The notes below the pieces were generated by a model, which was not told the DNA's origin, did no database searches, and worked only from the letters and a program-made list of their open reading frames with translations. A program made the translations under genes and the position numbers. A stretch of DNA of 64,000 nucleotides from the NCBI RefSeq assembly GCF_009664975.1, contig NZ_WJXB01000018.1:1-64000 (forward strand), written 5' to 3'. Position 1 is the stretch's first letter; the number at the start of each line of letters is the position of its first letter. Below are positions 34,701 through 42,222 of this stretch, one piece after another. This stretch comes from Paenibacillus monticola. GTDB lineage: Bacteria; Bacillota; Bacilli; Paenibacillales; Paenibacillaceae.

Positions 34701-35456
34701 AGCCATCTCCTTGAAGACACGCGCAACATCGCCGATTTCATCTTTAGAGGTAACCTTTATTCGTCGGATGGCTCTTATTTTGCCACTACCAAAGCTGCTG
34801 ATCATCATCGATACAACATTTAGACCACGAGTAATACTTGGTATCACCCATAATATAACCCCAAGCCCGAGTAGCAGGCCCAAGATCATAATTAAGGTCA
34901 CTGTCTGAATGGAGCTATCATATGCTGTCTTCGCTTGGGTACTTTCTTCATTCATCATGAATACGTTGTAATCAGAGAGACTGTTTAAGCTGTTCAACAC
35001 CTCATTCTGAATATCCTGTCCCTTGGCATTCCGGTAGGTATTGGCATTCTGAAATAAACCGGCCGTGAGCAGCTCCAGCTCCTTATTCTGATAATCTAAA
35101 TAAGCAGAATAGGCGCTATCTATCCGATTGACGATTTCCATCTCTTCCGCATTCGCCATCGAAGACTTTATGTCTGCAAAATAATCTTCTACTTTGGTGA
35201 CCTTTTTACTAATTTCACTTTTCTGGGACTCCACGGTCAGCGCATCGGCATTCAGCATGGATGTGGTCAGTATCCGCGCCATATCATTCACTTCGCCACG
35301 CATTCCCGAAGAAGCGCGCCCCTTCATATATCTATCTTGAAAGCCGTCCAGCTGGTTGTGCATATAATTCAGTCGATCATATCCAATCATTGTTAGCGCA
35401 AGCATAATTGCCAGCATCGCACTAAAGCCGATCAGCAGCTTGGCTTTAATCTTCAT
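31782..35456 (-). CDS. membrane hybrid histidine kinase with GAF, long coiled coil and three receivers
   Basis: A 1224-residue sensor. TM1 is at about 7-25, an extracellular helical CHASE3/MCP-type sensing domain at 30-180, TM2 at 185-205, HAMP at 206-260, GAF at 275-430, and a Gln/Glu-rich coiled coil at 435-535. HisKA has His549 (MSHELRTPLN), and HATPase (about 655-775) has SNAFKF, KDSGIGIPAD and GGTGLGLSI. Three receivers follow with Asp886, Asp1008 and Asp1155. This architecture is known for stress and multicellularity-control kinases. Its start overlaps the stop of the PP2C gene by 4 nt, so the two are made together. Multiple receivers suggest signal integration or phosphate-sink behaviour. 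Confidence 0.92.
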   Translation of the reverse strand: MKIKAKLLIGFSAMLAIMLALTMIGYDRLNYMHNQLDGFQDRYMKGRASSGMRGEVNDMARILTTSMLNADALTVESQKSEISKKVTKVEDYFADIKSSMANAEEMEIVNRIDSAYSAYLDYQNKELELLTAGLFQNANTYRNAKGQDIQNEVLNSLNSLSDYNVFMMNEESTQAKTAYDSSIQTVTLIMILGLLLGLGVILWVIPSITRGLNVVSMMISSFGSGKIRAIRRIKVTSKDEIGDVARVFKEMAEDIEQKQQMEKVYAQAQTDQSWLNANVARVTELLRGVRSLEQIAQTFISEFTPVLGAQYGAVYLKDIHNPELLKSSGFYAVDHDQLPKEGFLIGQGLVGQSALDKTPIRLNKAPDDYITVSSGLGDSQPGNISIYPLLFEDELLGVVEFASFTPFSALQNELLHQLAKNLGVVLNNISRRLNVEELLRESQALTEELQCQSEEMQTQQEELRRSNENLEEQTDALRRSEELLQRQQEELEHYNTELVSKTRALEDQVQEVEEKKDEIEHARSQLEKQALQLAVTSKYKSEFLANMSHELRTPLNSLLILSQLLTENKEGNLTEKQVEFAHTIYMSGADLLKMIDEILDLSKVDAGKMSLNYEEVRLTELKSFIKQNFAPLANKKGLTLRFSFADTLPESLIADNHRLKQVLRNLLSNAFKFTSKGFVEFSVSLADSEHLPYDLPREVEYMALAVKDSGIGIPADKMDIVFEAFQQVDGTTSRKYGGTGLGLSISRELARLMGGAIVLESLEGEGSSFTLYLPVKADYSLQPVAVDVAAAQEATTLAEYVEERLTHTLAGTLPMPLSQVQTVIADDRDELTSKDKILLIIEDDESFAKILLDMARSRGFRGLVALQGDIGLQMAKAYLPDAIILDIQLPVIDGWSILSELKGAAQTRHIPIHVVSVSDEVKQGLMMGAMAFLRKPSSREALERAFSQIESYTSSTLKHLLIVEDDEIQRRSIMELIGHDDVAITAVSSGREALEELRKQKYDCMVLDLMLGDMNGFELLDQIRDDEKLNDLPIIIYTGKDLDAKEETRLRKYAESIIIKDVRSPERLLDETTLFLHRVEANMPEDKRKILQKLHNKEELFDGKKILLVDDDIRNVFALSSVLEGYHMEVKFAENGREALEMLIEHENFDLVLMDMMMPEMDGYEAMRRIRQMPQYQRLPIIALTAKAMKEDRAKCIEAGASDYMKKPIATDQLLSLMRVWLYS

Positions 35457-36625
35457 CCCTTATCTGTTCCCTTCATCAGTGATATCCACACCATACATTT
35501 ATCGTCATCTCGTTCTTTAATAGCTTTTTTATTAAAAAAGGCAGCACGCATATTCTCTTCCTGCCACTTATGCTCACCTGTCAAATGCTGAATCATAAAG
35601 TCCAGCTGCTGCTCCTGTTCACCTTCAACCAGTTCCAGCAGACCATCCGTATACAGCACTAAATGCCCTTCGTCCTCATAGTTCATTGTCTGCGGCTGAA
35701 TCTCAATTCGGTCAAATAGGCCTACAGGGTGGCAGTTGCTCTCCAGCAACACCGGCTTCGTGCCCGCACCCTCAAAGAGCAATGCTGGCGGGTGTCCTGC
35801 ATTTACATAATCAATTCGCTTCAGGCGAGTATCGACGACAAGGTAAATGGCTGTGAAATAGTACTGAACCAGCTGTTTCTCAATATAGAGCTGATTAAAC
35901 CGCCGATTCAGCTCCTGTATGACTTTTTCCGGCTCTACATAAGTAGTCACAGTGTCCTTCAACACAGAAGCAAGAAACATGCAGAAGAGTGAAGATGAAA
36001 TTCCGTGTCCCATCATATCCAGCAGAATAACTCCATAACGTCCGTCACCCAGAGCGTACCAGGCGTATAAGTCACCGGCCAGCTCCGAAGATGGCTGATA
36101 GATTGCATGCACTTCAAAAGCTTCCTCTTCTAGCGGCAGACTCAGTACAGCGTTCTGTACAAGAGCAGCCAGCTTCAGTTCATCCTGAAGTCGCTGATCC
36201 CTTTCCTTATGCCAATCCTTCTCCTGCTTTAACCGAAGCGCCAGCCGGATTCTGGCCATGAGCTCCACCTTGTTAATCGGCTTTGTGACATAGTCGACAG
36301 CACCAGCATCAAGGGCTTCCGCCAATTTTTTGGAATCACCGACAGCGGTTACCATAATAATCGGAATGTCCTTCAGATGCTCGTATTGTTGAACAACACG
36401 ACAAGCTTCAATTCCATCCATCTCCGGCATCATCATATCTAACAGAATCAAATCCACGTCAGACATTCGGGTGCGTCCTGTTTCGTTATGGGAACGAATG
36501 CCAAGCAGCTCTAGCATCTCTTTGGCTGACGATGCGGTTATAAAATTCCGGTAATCTTCCTTTTTCAGAATTTCACGGATAATAATTACGTTGGTCGGAT
36601 TGTCATCTACAATTAATATTCTCAT
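35453..36625 (-). CDS. receiver-PP2C phosphatase (RsbU/RsbP-like)
   Basis: A 390-residue protein. A receiver (1-125) has Asp63 (LILLDMMMPEMDG). A short coiled linker (130-160) leads to a SpoIIE/PP2C phosphatase domain (170-385) with Mn-binding acids in SSELAGDLYAW, VILLDMMGHGISSSLF, VNAGHPPALL and LVLYTDGLLE. It is the expected activator of the SigB switch, dephosphorylating RsbV-P when its receiver is phosphorylated. That link is inferred from domain type and proximity. The ATG at 36625 has GAGGTG 6 nt upstream; a GTG three codons earlier overlaps the site. It is the first gene of the PP2C-kinase-CheR-kinase cluster. Confidence 0.92.
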   Translation of the reverse strand: MRILIVDDNPTNVIIIREILKKEDYRNFITASSAKEMLELLGIRSHNETGRTRMSDVDLILLDMMMPEMDGIEACRVVQQYEHLKDIPIIMVTAVGDSKKLAEALDAGAVDYVTKPINKVELMARIRLALRLKQEKDWHKERDQRLQDELKLAALVQNAVLSLPLEEEAFEVHAIYQPSSELAGDLYAWYALGDGRYGVILLDMMGHGISSSLFCMFLASVLKDTVTTYVEPEKVIQELNRRFNQLYIEKQLVQYYFTAIYLVVDTRLKRIDYVNAGHPPALLFEGAGTKPVLLESNCHPVGLFDRIEIQPQTMNYEDEGHLVLYTDGLLELVEGEQEQQLDFMIQHLTGEHKWQEENMRAAFFNKKAIKERDDDKCMVWISLMKGTDKG

Positions 36626-36747
36626 CGTTCTCACCTCACATTAGTTATGTAGTATTGCAATATCTCTATCATACCTATTCAAGTAGTCTGTTGCCATTTA
36701 CAATCTATTGTTAAATAAAGTCATTCTTCTCTGCGTTCTTCAACAAA

Positions 36748-36791
36748 GTAACCTCCAGCTCCACTAAATACACAGTGGTTCTAGAGGTTAC
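36748..36791 (-). terminator. terminator of the YflT-like gene
   Basis: GTAACCTC / GAGGTTAC outer stem with an inner CCACT/AGTGG stem. On the minus strand it is followed by TTTGTTG, a modest U tract. The 205-bp gap 36626-36830 holds this hairpin and presumably the promoter of the PP2C cluster, which I cannot pin down. Confidence 0.65.
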
Positions 36792-36830
36792 GCTATTGAA
36801 CTATGGGTACATATTTGCTGCAGTCGGTAC

Positions 36831-37178
36831 TTAGAACAGGGGTTTCTTGGCAATAACCAGAACCTTACCTGAATCAAGCTCCTTCTCGTAAAAGGCTGCT
36901 TCTGCTCCACTAAATCCTAATGACGTGATCTTGGAGCGGAGTGCTTCACCCCGTGAACGAAAAAGATTGGCGATAGCCCCAAACAATCCTTCTTCCTGCA
37001 AACCGATCTCATTAATCTTTGCGGCATCAACAATCCGACCTTCACGATCCTCATCATGACTAATTACATAAATCTCCGACTTACTATAGCCGCTGCTTCC
37101 AAGCCGCTTCACTTCCTCAATAGCCTGAACACCATTTTCCAGCACTTTTGCATACGACTGTGCGTTGATCGAATCCAT
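36831..37178 (-). CDS. yflT: general stress protein 17M-like (YflT domain)
   Basis: A 115-residue protein with the GSP17M/YflT fold: VLENGVQAIEEVKRLGSSGY, EIYVISHDEDR, and a hydrophobic C-terminal strand (GKVLVIAKK). In B. subtilis yflT is a sigma-B-dependent general stress gene of unknown activity. The ATG at 37178 has AAGGAG 10 nt upstream. Codons further upstream (to 37247) are not part of the family and lie across the promoter. A sigma-B-type promoter precedes it. Confidence 0.88.
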   Translation of the reverse strand: MDSINAQSYAKVLENGVQAIEEVKRLGSSGYSKSEIYVISHDEDREGRIVDAAKINEIGLQEEGLFGAIANLFRSRGEALRSKITSLGFSGAEAAFYEKELDSGKVLVIAKKPLF

Positions 37179-37239
37179 AGAGTTCACTCTCCTTAGGTTA
37201 TATAAAGGGCCAGTTCGACAAAAAGATAACTGATCTTTT

Positions 37240-37265
37240 ATAACCATAATGGATGAGATTGAAAC
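37240..37265 (-). promoter_or_regulatory. sigma-B promoter of the YflT-like gene
   Basis: Minus-strand GTTTCA (37260-37265), 14 nt, GGTTAT (37240-37245). It uses the same spacer length as the rsbV promoter and lies about 60 nt before the start codon. Confidence 0.75.
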
Positions 37266-37268
37266 AAT

Positions 37269-37811
37269 TTAAGAAGAACTACCATCAAATAAATCAATTC
37301 CATCCCATTCACCCGTAACCAAATTACGATAAATCTTGAGCGCTGTTCTTCCTCTCATATAAACATCGCCGTCCTCAGCGATAAAGTCAGGGGCTCCCAG
37401 CAACTCTGAAAGCTTGCCCTTGCCAGGGTCAATCTCTACTCCACTAAGCTGCAAACCATACTGTTGTGCCTGAATTGGAGTTACATGAACATAGATCACT
37501 ATCCCGTTCGAGACCCCAGCAGACATATCCGCGTATTGATACTCTAGACAGTCCTCCCAGAGTTCATTCACTATATTAAGCGGCTTCCCTTTAGCCTGTA
37601 TAAGTTCTTCCTTGGTCGCATAAAGGGATACGTCTGCCAAAGAATCAAAGCTGCTTATGTAGGCATTTGAAGTGGAGCTGAGATCCTGTTGAAAGGCCAG
37701 GACAATCGAAGGTTGCTTCGCCAAGGAAACGACAGGAATCGGCTCACTTTGTGTGGGCGGTGCATTAAAGTATGGAGAAAGGAGACTTAGCAAAAGAATA
37801 ATAATGTTCAT
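37269..37811 (-). CDS. secreted protein of unknown function
   Basis: A 180-residue protein with a hydrophobic N-terminal signal-like segment (MNIIILLLSLLSPYFNAPPT). No lipobox Cys is present. The mature part is acidic with beta-rich stretches (GIVIYVHVTPIQAQQYGLQL, DGDVYMRGRTALKIYRN). I do not recognise the family. GGGGG precedes the ATG. It starts 21 nt after the ytxG-like gene, so it is probably co-transcribed from the sigma-B promoter at 38410. Confidence 0.75.
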   Translation of the reverse strand: MNIIILLLSLLSPYFNAPPTQSEPIPVVSLAKQPSIVLAFQQDLSSTSNAYISSFDSLADVSLYATKEELIQAKGKPLNIVNELWEDCLEYQYADMSAGVSNGIVIYVHVTPIQAQQYGLQLSGVEIDPGKGKLSELLGAPDFIAEDGDVYMRGRTALKIYRNLVTGEWDGIDLFDGSSS

Positions 37812-37832
37812 GTTGTTGTCCCCCTTCTTATC

Positions 37833-38345
37833 CTAATGGCGGAATTTCTGCCAGACGGTTGCTGCTAAATCTACACCCTTCAGGACAGAACCTATTTTCC
37901 CTGTTTTTTTCTTGGCATACACCGTTTCATAGGAATTAACTGTACGTTCTTCAGACGGTGTTAGTGTCTCATTCGATAAGGAAATAGCTTTTGCTTTGGC
38001 ACTTTCTTTCAGCTCACGGGATTTACGATACTTCTCAATAGCAGTTACGGATACTTGCTTAACAGTCAGCGTTAATTCATTCATAACATCACCCAAATTC
38101 TGTACTGAATCCATAATGGGATCAATCTTTTGAATTTTGCCCTGCACATCTAAAGTAATATCGTTAGCGTGTCTGACTGTAGTTTTCACTTCATAAGTTA
38201 GCTCATCCATCGTCTTCTGTACTTCCTGCAAGGTCTGACTAACTTTGTCGAGAGATCCCTTCGCCGATTTCAAGGTTGTAATTAAAAAGAAAACAAGTAC
38301 TGTGAATGCGACAGCTGCAAGCGCTACGCTAAGTTGAATGATCAT
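37833..38345 (-). CDS. ytxG: DUF948 general stress protein (YtxG-like)
   Basis: A 170-residue protein. An N-terminal membrane anchor (IQLSVALAAVAFTVLVFFLI) is followed by a long amphipathic coiled coil with LDKVSQTLQEVQKTMDELTY, the DUF948 signature, and a basic tail. In B. subtilis YtxG is a sigma-B-dependent stress protein. The ATG at 38345 has AAGGGG 9 nt upstream; the ATG at 38369 lies before that site. A sigma-B-type promoter is about 65-90 nt upstream. Confidence 0.88.
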   Translation of the reverse strand: MIIQLSVALAAVAFTVLVFFLITTLKSAKGSLDKVSQTLQEVQKTMDELTYEVKTTVRHANDITLDVQGKIQKIDPIMDSVQNLGDVMNELTLTVKQVSVTAIEKYRKSRELKESAKAKAISLSNETLTPSEERTVNSYETVYAKKKTGKIGSVLKGVDLAATVWQKFRH

Positions 38346-38409
38346 ATCCAATAACCCCTTCCAAATCATAAATGGCTAGTTAAAAATGAACTGCCCTAAT
38401 ACTGCATAG

Positions 38410-38435
38410 TTACCCCTTCACTAATGGGCCGAAAC
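38410..38435 (-). promoter_or_regulatory. sigma-B promoter of the ytxG-like operon
   Basis: Minus-strand GTTTCG (38430-38435), 14 nt, GGGTAA (38410-38415). It is the third site with a 14-nt spacer and GTTTCR start in this region. Confidence 0.78.
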
Positions 38436-38537
38436 AACTAATCAACCTCTTTAGAACTCCCCCTCTGCCCTGTTTCAATTCCAAAAGTGCCGTTTAAAAT
38501 ATGTCTACCTCATATTAGAAGGAAAGGGGGACACCTA

Positions 38538-38705
38538 ATGTTAAAAGGATCTATCATACTACTTATAATTGCTTTAATTGCCGGAATCTTTGGTTTCTTT
38601 AGTATTGTGGCTGCAGCTGCCGGAATTGCCAGATTATTGTTCTATATCTTTTTGGTGGTATTCATAATATCGCTCTTCACAGGGCGCAGGGGCAGATCGA
38701 TGTAG
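38538..38705 (+). CDS. DUF1328 / UPF0391 small membrane protein
   Basis: A 55-residue protein with two membrane helices. The glycine/alanine-rich pattern IALIAGIFGFFSIVAAAAGI followed by ARLLFYIFLVVFIISLF is the DUF1328 (YtjA-like) family. Members are often stress induced. AAAGGGGG precedes the ATG by 7 nt. Codons upstream of it in the same frame are not part of the family. It is divergent from the ytxG-like operon. Confidence 0.85.
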   Translation: MLKGSIILLIIALIAGIFGFFSIVAAAAGIARLLFYIFLVVFIISLFTGRRGRSM

Positions 38706-38893
38706 AAAGCTGGTTTTTATTTTGAAATTATCAAGCTGAAAGTATACACTATTATTCTTCACTTGTCATGGAAAAATAAATATATATTCCACTGTGGTTC
38801 ATCATACCCATTTTATGTTTACTACCTTATTAGCAAACAGCGTACATGGAAAAAAGCGCCAAAGCCAAAACCCATTAACAGGAGGAACTTCAC

Positions 38894-39280
38894 ATGAAAA
38901 AAATCGCCAGCTTTACAGTAGCCGTCGGACTTATGGCTTGCATAGCAGCCACAGCTTCCGCCGCAGACGTAACAGGTACTACTACAGGTACTACAACGGT
39001 AACAGGAAGCACTTACACTGAACAATTTGAGACTGTAATCACACCAGCGGATATTCATCCGGCTACACCGATGATTATTCTGACCAAAACAACAGCATTC
39101 CACTTTACTGTGGGCAGTACTACTACACCAGCAGGTTGGCTTGGTGCTCAAACGATCGATACTACAGGTCAAGTCATGACTGATACATGGGGCAATGAAT
39201 GGAGAGAAATTTATACTTGGCTCGGAAAAGCATGGATTAAAGTTCCTGCCTCCGCTTATATAATTACTCCAACTATGTAA
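38894..39280 (+). CDS. small secreted Thr-rich protein of unknown function
   Basis: A 128-residue protein with a clear signal peptide (MKKIASFTVAVGLMACIAAT, cleavage after ASA near residue 23). The mature part begins with a Thr/Gly repeat TGTTTGTTTVTGS and then a compact domain with several Trp and Tyr (WGNEWREIYTWLGKAWIKVP). I do not recognise it. AGGAGG lies 7 nt before the ATG, so it is well translated. It is single and followed by a strong terminator. Confidence 0.85.
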   Translation: MKKIASFTVAVGLMACIAATASAADVTGTTTGTTTVTGSTYTEQFETVITPADIHPATPMIILTKTTAFHFTVGSTTTPAGWLGAQTIDTTGQVMTDTWGNEWREIYTWLGKAWIKVPASAYIITPTM

Positions 39281-39400
39281 TCACTCCACAACTTAGCTAA
39301 ACAAATAGTTCCCGTCTATATCGTTTATTTTAACACCACGACGGGAATCTAAGGGCTTTTCTTTATAAGCAAATACGCCCTACAGGGCGTACATAAAATA

Positions 39401-39444
39401 AAACGGCTGATCAGGACCTTCTAAAAGGTCTTGGCCAGCCGTTT
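39401..39444 (+). terminator. terminator after the secreted-protein gene
   Basis: AAACGGCTGatCAGGACCTT / AAGGTCTTGgcCAGCCGTTT hairpin with a 4-nt loop. A short extra hairpin CGCCCtacaGGGCG lies at 39376-39389. Confidence 0.7.
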
Positions 39445-39469
39445 CGTTATGCACTTTCACAGACAGAAT

Positions 39470-39569
39470 AAGATGAAACGGCTTCGCCGTCCTTTATATG
39501 GACGGCACCCGTTTCTTCGAGAAATATAAGGATAAGTTATCGTGTGAAGCATATAAATTCTTATATTTT
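39470..39569 (+). repeat. intergenic stem-loop repeat, copy 1
   Basis: A 100-bp element that differs from copy 2 (41990-42089) at only 6 positions by my alignment. It contains nested inverted repeats: an outer GAAACGG / CCGTTTC pair around an inner GCCGTCC-tttatat-GGACGGC hairpin, then TTTCTTcgAGAAA and an A/T-rich tail. It has no coding frame. It lies between convergent genes. Confidence 0.85.
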
Positions 39570-39580
39570 AAATAAGGAAA

Positions 39581-39616
39581 GGCCATCCTCTCAGCAATTC
39601 TACTGAAAAGATAGCC
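39581..39616 (-). terminator. terminator of the NlpC/P60 gene
   Basis: Minus-strand GGCTATCTTTTCAG / CTGAGAGGATGGCC stem (14 bp with three G-U pairs) followed by TTTCCTTATTT. Confidence 0.7.
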
Positions 39617-39696
39617 CCACGATTACAACCGCCCTAGTTCACCCGTCACAAACCTGCGATGCTTTTCGCTTCCTGCAACATTTGAAACCTATATGT

Positions 39697-40530
39697 TTAG
39701 CGAATGACCGAACCTCCAAAGAGGAAACGATTCATCCAAGAAGCGCTTAAATTATCTACTCTTACCCCACCAGAAGCTACGGAATAAGTATGTAGAATCT
39801 GCCCATTCCCCAGATATATAGCTACATGTGAGATTCTTGCTGTGGACTTATCGATGCCTGCATATGCAGAGGCCGAGCTGCCTTTATAGTCCATAAAAAA
39901 CATTAGATCACCGCGCTTTAGAGCAGAAATATTCGTGACCGCCGTACCCTTCTGCTTCACCCAATCCCCCTGCTGCCGTGAATCCGCAGGCAGCTTAAAA
40001 TTCGCTGCATCCAGAAACATTTGCCGGATGAAATCGGAGCAGTCAAAGGTATTGGTATTACTACGGCTGGAGCCGAACTCATACGGTGTTCCGAGATATT
40101 TCATGCCAGCTGCAATCACACTCTCGATTGTATTCCCTTGAGACGGAGTTGCTGGTGTTGTTGGTACCGGTGTTACCGTACCGGAACCTCCGCCGTTGCC
40201 AGAAATAAGAGAGATGTACTGCTCCCCAGTACTGGTGTATCCAACGGTGCCTGTTGCAGTTCTCACTTTGTACCAGTAGCTGTTCGTTTTCTCCAGGATC
40301 GTTACTATTTCACCCTCTTTCAAGTAGGTCAATACAGTGCCACTTGTAGAAGGAGTAATACGCAAACGAACACTTGACTCGATGATCGCCGTTGCGGCAG
40401 AAGCCGTTACTGAAGAACTAGATGAAAGAGAAGCTGCAGCTGCCGGCTGAGGACTGATAACGCCCAAGCATACGGCAAGTGCGGCTGAGACCAAAAGCGA
40501 TGCTGTAAGTTGCTTATGTGACTTGATCAT
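39697..40530 (-). CDS. secreted NlpC/P60 cell-wall hydrolase with SH3 domain
   Basis: A 277-residue secreted protein. Signal peptide (about 1-32, ending PAAAA), bacterial SH3 domain (about 48-108, with SSVRLRITPSTSGTVLTYL), a Gly/Pro/Thr linker (110-132), and an NlpC/P60 domain (135-277). The catalytic triad is Cys164 (FDCSDF), His235 (ISHVAIYLG) and His247 (ILHTYS). Such enzymes cut gamma-D-Glu-diamino acid bonds in peptidoglycan stem peptides. The ATG at 40530 has GGGGG close upstream; an earlier ATG at 40581 lacks a site and would spoil the signal peptide. A perfect inverted repeat ATTTGGA-acatgc-TCCAAAT (40618-40637) lies upstream and could be an operator. Confidence 0.92.
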   Translation of the reverse strand: MIKSHKQLTASLLVSAALAVCLGVISPQPAAAASLSSSSSVTASAATAIIESSVRLRITPSTSGTVLTYLKEGEIVTILEKTNSYWYKVRTATGTVGYTSTGEQYISLISGNGGGSGTVTPVPTTPATPSQGNTIESVIAAGMKYLGTPYEFGSSRSNTNTFDCSDFIRQMFLDAANFKLPADSRQQGDWVKQKGTAVTNISALKRGDLMFFMDYKGSSASAYAGIDKSTARISHVAIYLGNGQILHTYSVASGGVRVDNLSASWMNRFLFGGSVIR

Positions 40531-40729
40531 AGGTTCCCCCGAATAACAAATTGAGAAATACAACAAAGGTGCGCACAACATTTATTGCTTTCTGCCCTCA
40601 TTATAGGCCTACCCGGGATTTGGAACATGCTCCAAATTTCACAAATAAGGTTTCCATTTTGTGGTAATATACAGGTCTATAGTCTTGAATCCTCCTTGAA
40701 TATGTCTATCATTGTATAATAATAGAAAA

Positions 40730-41611
40730 TCATATCTTTGTTATGCCTTTGGGTTCAACATGAATCTGCACATTCATGATGTTATGTAATTTACTCATCC
40801 GCTCTTCAATGGAGTCGCTGATCTTATGACCTTCCAGAACAGTAATGTTTGCGTCTACCTCCACAACGACATCCACCAGCACATGATTCCCGTGAACACG
40901 AGCTTTCACATCCTTAATGCCTTCTACCCCTGGAGTGCGGGCAATGGTGCTGCGCAGATCCATCAGTTTGTGCTCATCGAAGCCATCCGTGAGCCGATAG
41001 GTAGAGTCACGAAAAATATCCCAAGCCGTCTTGGAGATAAGCAGTCCGACCCCGACCGCAGCAGCAGAATCAATCCACGGCAGTCCAAATTGTGCCCCAA
41101 CAATGCCTATCGCAGCTCCGATACTAACTATAGCATCAGAGAAATTATCTTTGGCAGCAGCCATAAGTGCCCCATTATTAATCCGCTTGGCCAGTCTTTT
41201 GTTATATACGTATACACCCATCATCGCCACCGCGCACACAATAGCCACACCCGCCGACCAGAGCTGTGGTGTTTCCTTGGCTCCTTCAAATAAAGAACGT
41301 ATCGCTTCTACAATAACCTGAATGCCTACCATCGCCATAATGAAAGAAGCCAACAACGCAGCTACCGTCTCGGCACGAAAATGCCCATAGTGATGATCAG
41401 AATCCGGCGGTTTCTGTGATATACGCAGACCTACCAACACCGCTACAGAAGCAACAATATCTGTAAGGTTATTAAAGCCGTCTGCCAGCAATGCGCTCGA
41501 TCCAAACAAATAACCACAAATTAACTTAAAGGTCGATAGGATGAGGTAAGCTGCTATGCTTACCCAGGCCCCGCGTTCACCCTTACGTATATCTTCATAA
41601 ATATCATTCAT
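40730..41611 (-). CDS. cation diffusion facilitator (probable Mn exporter)
   Basis: A 293-residue CDF protein with six membrane helices and a C-terminal cytoplasmic domain (about 210-293). The transport site uses Asn47/Asp51 (ADGFNNLTD) and Asp155/Asp159 (KDNFSDA). This N-x3-D with D-x3-D set is typical of Mn-exporting CDFs such as B. subtilis MneP/MneS, whereas Zn transporters carry His or only Asp. HHYGH (residues 73-77) follows TM2. Manganese as substrate is inferred from these residues. It is a single gene. Confidence 0.9.
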   Translation of the reverse strand: MNDIYEDIRKGERGAWVSIAAYLILSTFKLICGYLFGSSALLADGFNNLTDIVASVAVLVGLRISQKPPDSDHHYGHFRAETVAALLASFIMAMVGIQVIVEAIRSLFEGAKETPQLWSAGVAIVCAVAMMGVYVYNKRLAKRINNGALMAAAKDNFSDAIVSIGAAIGIVGAQFGLPWIDSAAAVGVGLLISKTAWDIFRDSTYRLTDGFDEHKLMDLRSTIARTPGVEGIKDVKARVHGNHVLVDVVVEVDANITVLEGHKISDSIEERMSKLHNIMNVQIHVEPKGITKI

Positions 41612-41751
41612 TTCCCTTCACCCCCTCTTGTAGCCTTATAATTTCAGTATTTCTGGAAGCAAAGAGTTCCTTCAATTATTCTTGCCCTTGTGGCAGCATT
41701 TAAAAACAATTAGAATAGAGGTAGGGATTAGTTTCGAAGGAGGTCAACACA

Positions 41752-41934
41752 ATGAGCGAAAGCAATGAAAAAGGAAAAATCAATCTAGCAGATGCCATCC
41801 GTCAAAAGCTAGAACAGAAGAAACAACAAGGCTTCAAACCCGAATCTTCATTTCAGGCTGGTTCTGCTAAACCATTGAAATCACAGAATAACAAAATGCC
41901 TAACAAACAGCGCCGTCGTGCCGGCGGTTCATAA
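41752..41934 (+). CDS. small basic protein of unknown function
   Basis: A 60-residue, lysine/glutamine-rich, probably disordered protein with an amphipathic N-terminal helix (NLADAIRQKLEQKKQQ) and a basic end (KQRRRAGGS). The family is not recognised. A near-perfect GAAGGAGGT ribosome-binding site 8 nt before the ATG supports translation. It diverges from the CDF gene. Confidence 0.72.
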   Translation: MSESNEKGKINLADAIRQKLEQKKQQGFKPESSFQAGSAKPLKSQNNKMPNKQRRRAGGS

Positions 41935-41989
41935 TTAGCTTCAAAGGCAGAGATCATTACTGCAAGTATGTTACAAGAAGAACAGCAAC

Positions 41990-42089
41990 AAGATGAAACG
42001 GCTTTGCCGTCCTTTATATGGACGGCACCCGTTTCTTCGAGAAATATAAGGATGAATTATTGCGTGAAGCATATAAATTTTTATATTTT
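41990..42089 (+). repeat. intergenic stem-loop repeat, copy 2
   Basis: The same element as at 39470-39569, 94 of 100 positions equal by my alignment. The inner GCCGTCC/GGACGGC hairpin and outer GAAACGG/CCGTTTC arms are unchanged. It lies between the 60-residue protein gene and the ABC-F gene, which converge. Confidence 0.85.
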
Positions 42090-42094
42090 GAGAT

Positions 42095-42134
42095 CAACGG
42101 CTGCGTAATCCCTCAGGGGAAGACGCAGCCGTTG
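42095..42134. terminator. terminator after repeat copy 2
   Basis: CAACGGCTGCGT / ACGCAGCCGTTG perfect 12-bp stem with a 16-nt loop, then TTCGTTTAT on the plus strand. It most likely ends the transcript of the small gene at 41752. Confidence 0.75.
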
Positions 42135-42148
42135 TTCGTTTATAATGT

Positions 42149-42190
42149 TTAAAAAGCAGCCGTCCATTCCCTGGGGAGTGGACAAGCCGC
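42149..42190 (-). terminator. terminator of the ABC-F gene
   Basis: Minus-strand GTCCACTCCC-ca-GGGAATGGAC stem (one G-U) extended by AGCGGC/GGCTGC pairing and followed by TTTTTAAA. Confidence 0.75.
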
Positions 42191-42222
42191 TGTCTGCTAA
42201 CTCTTCTCTTCTATATAAAAAA

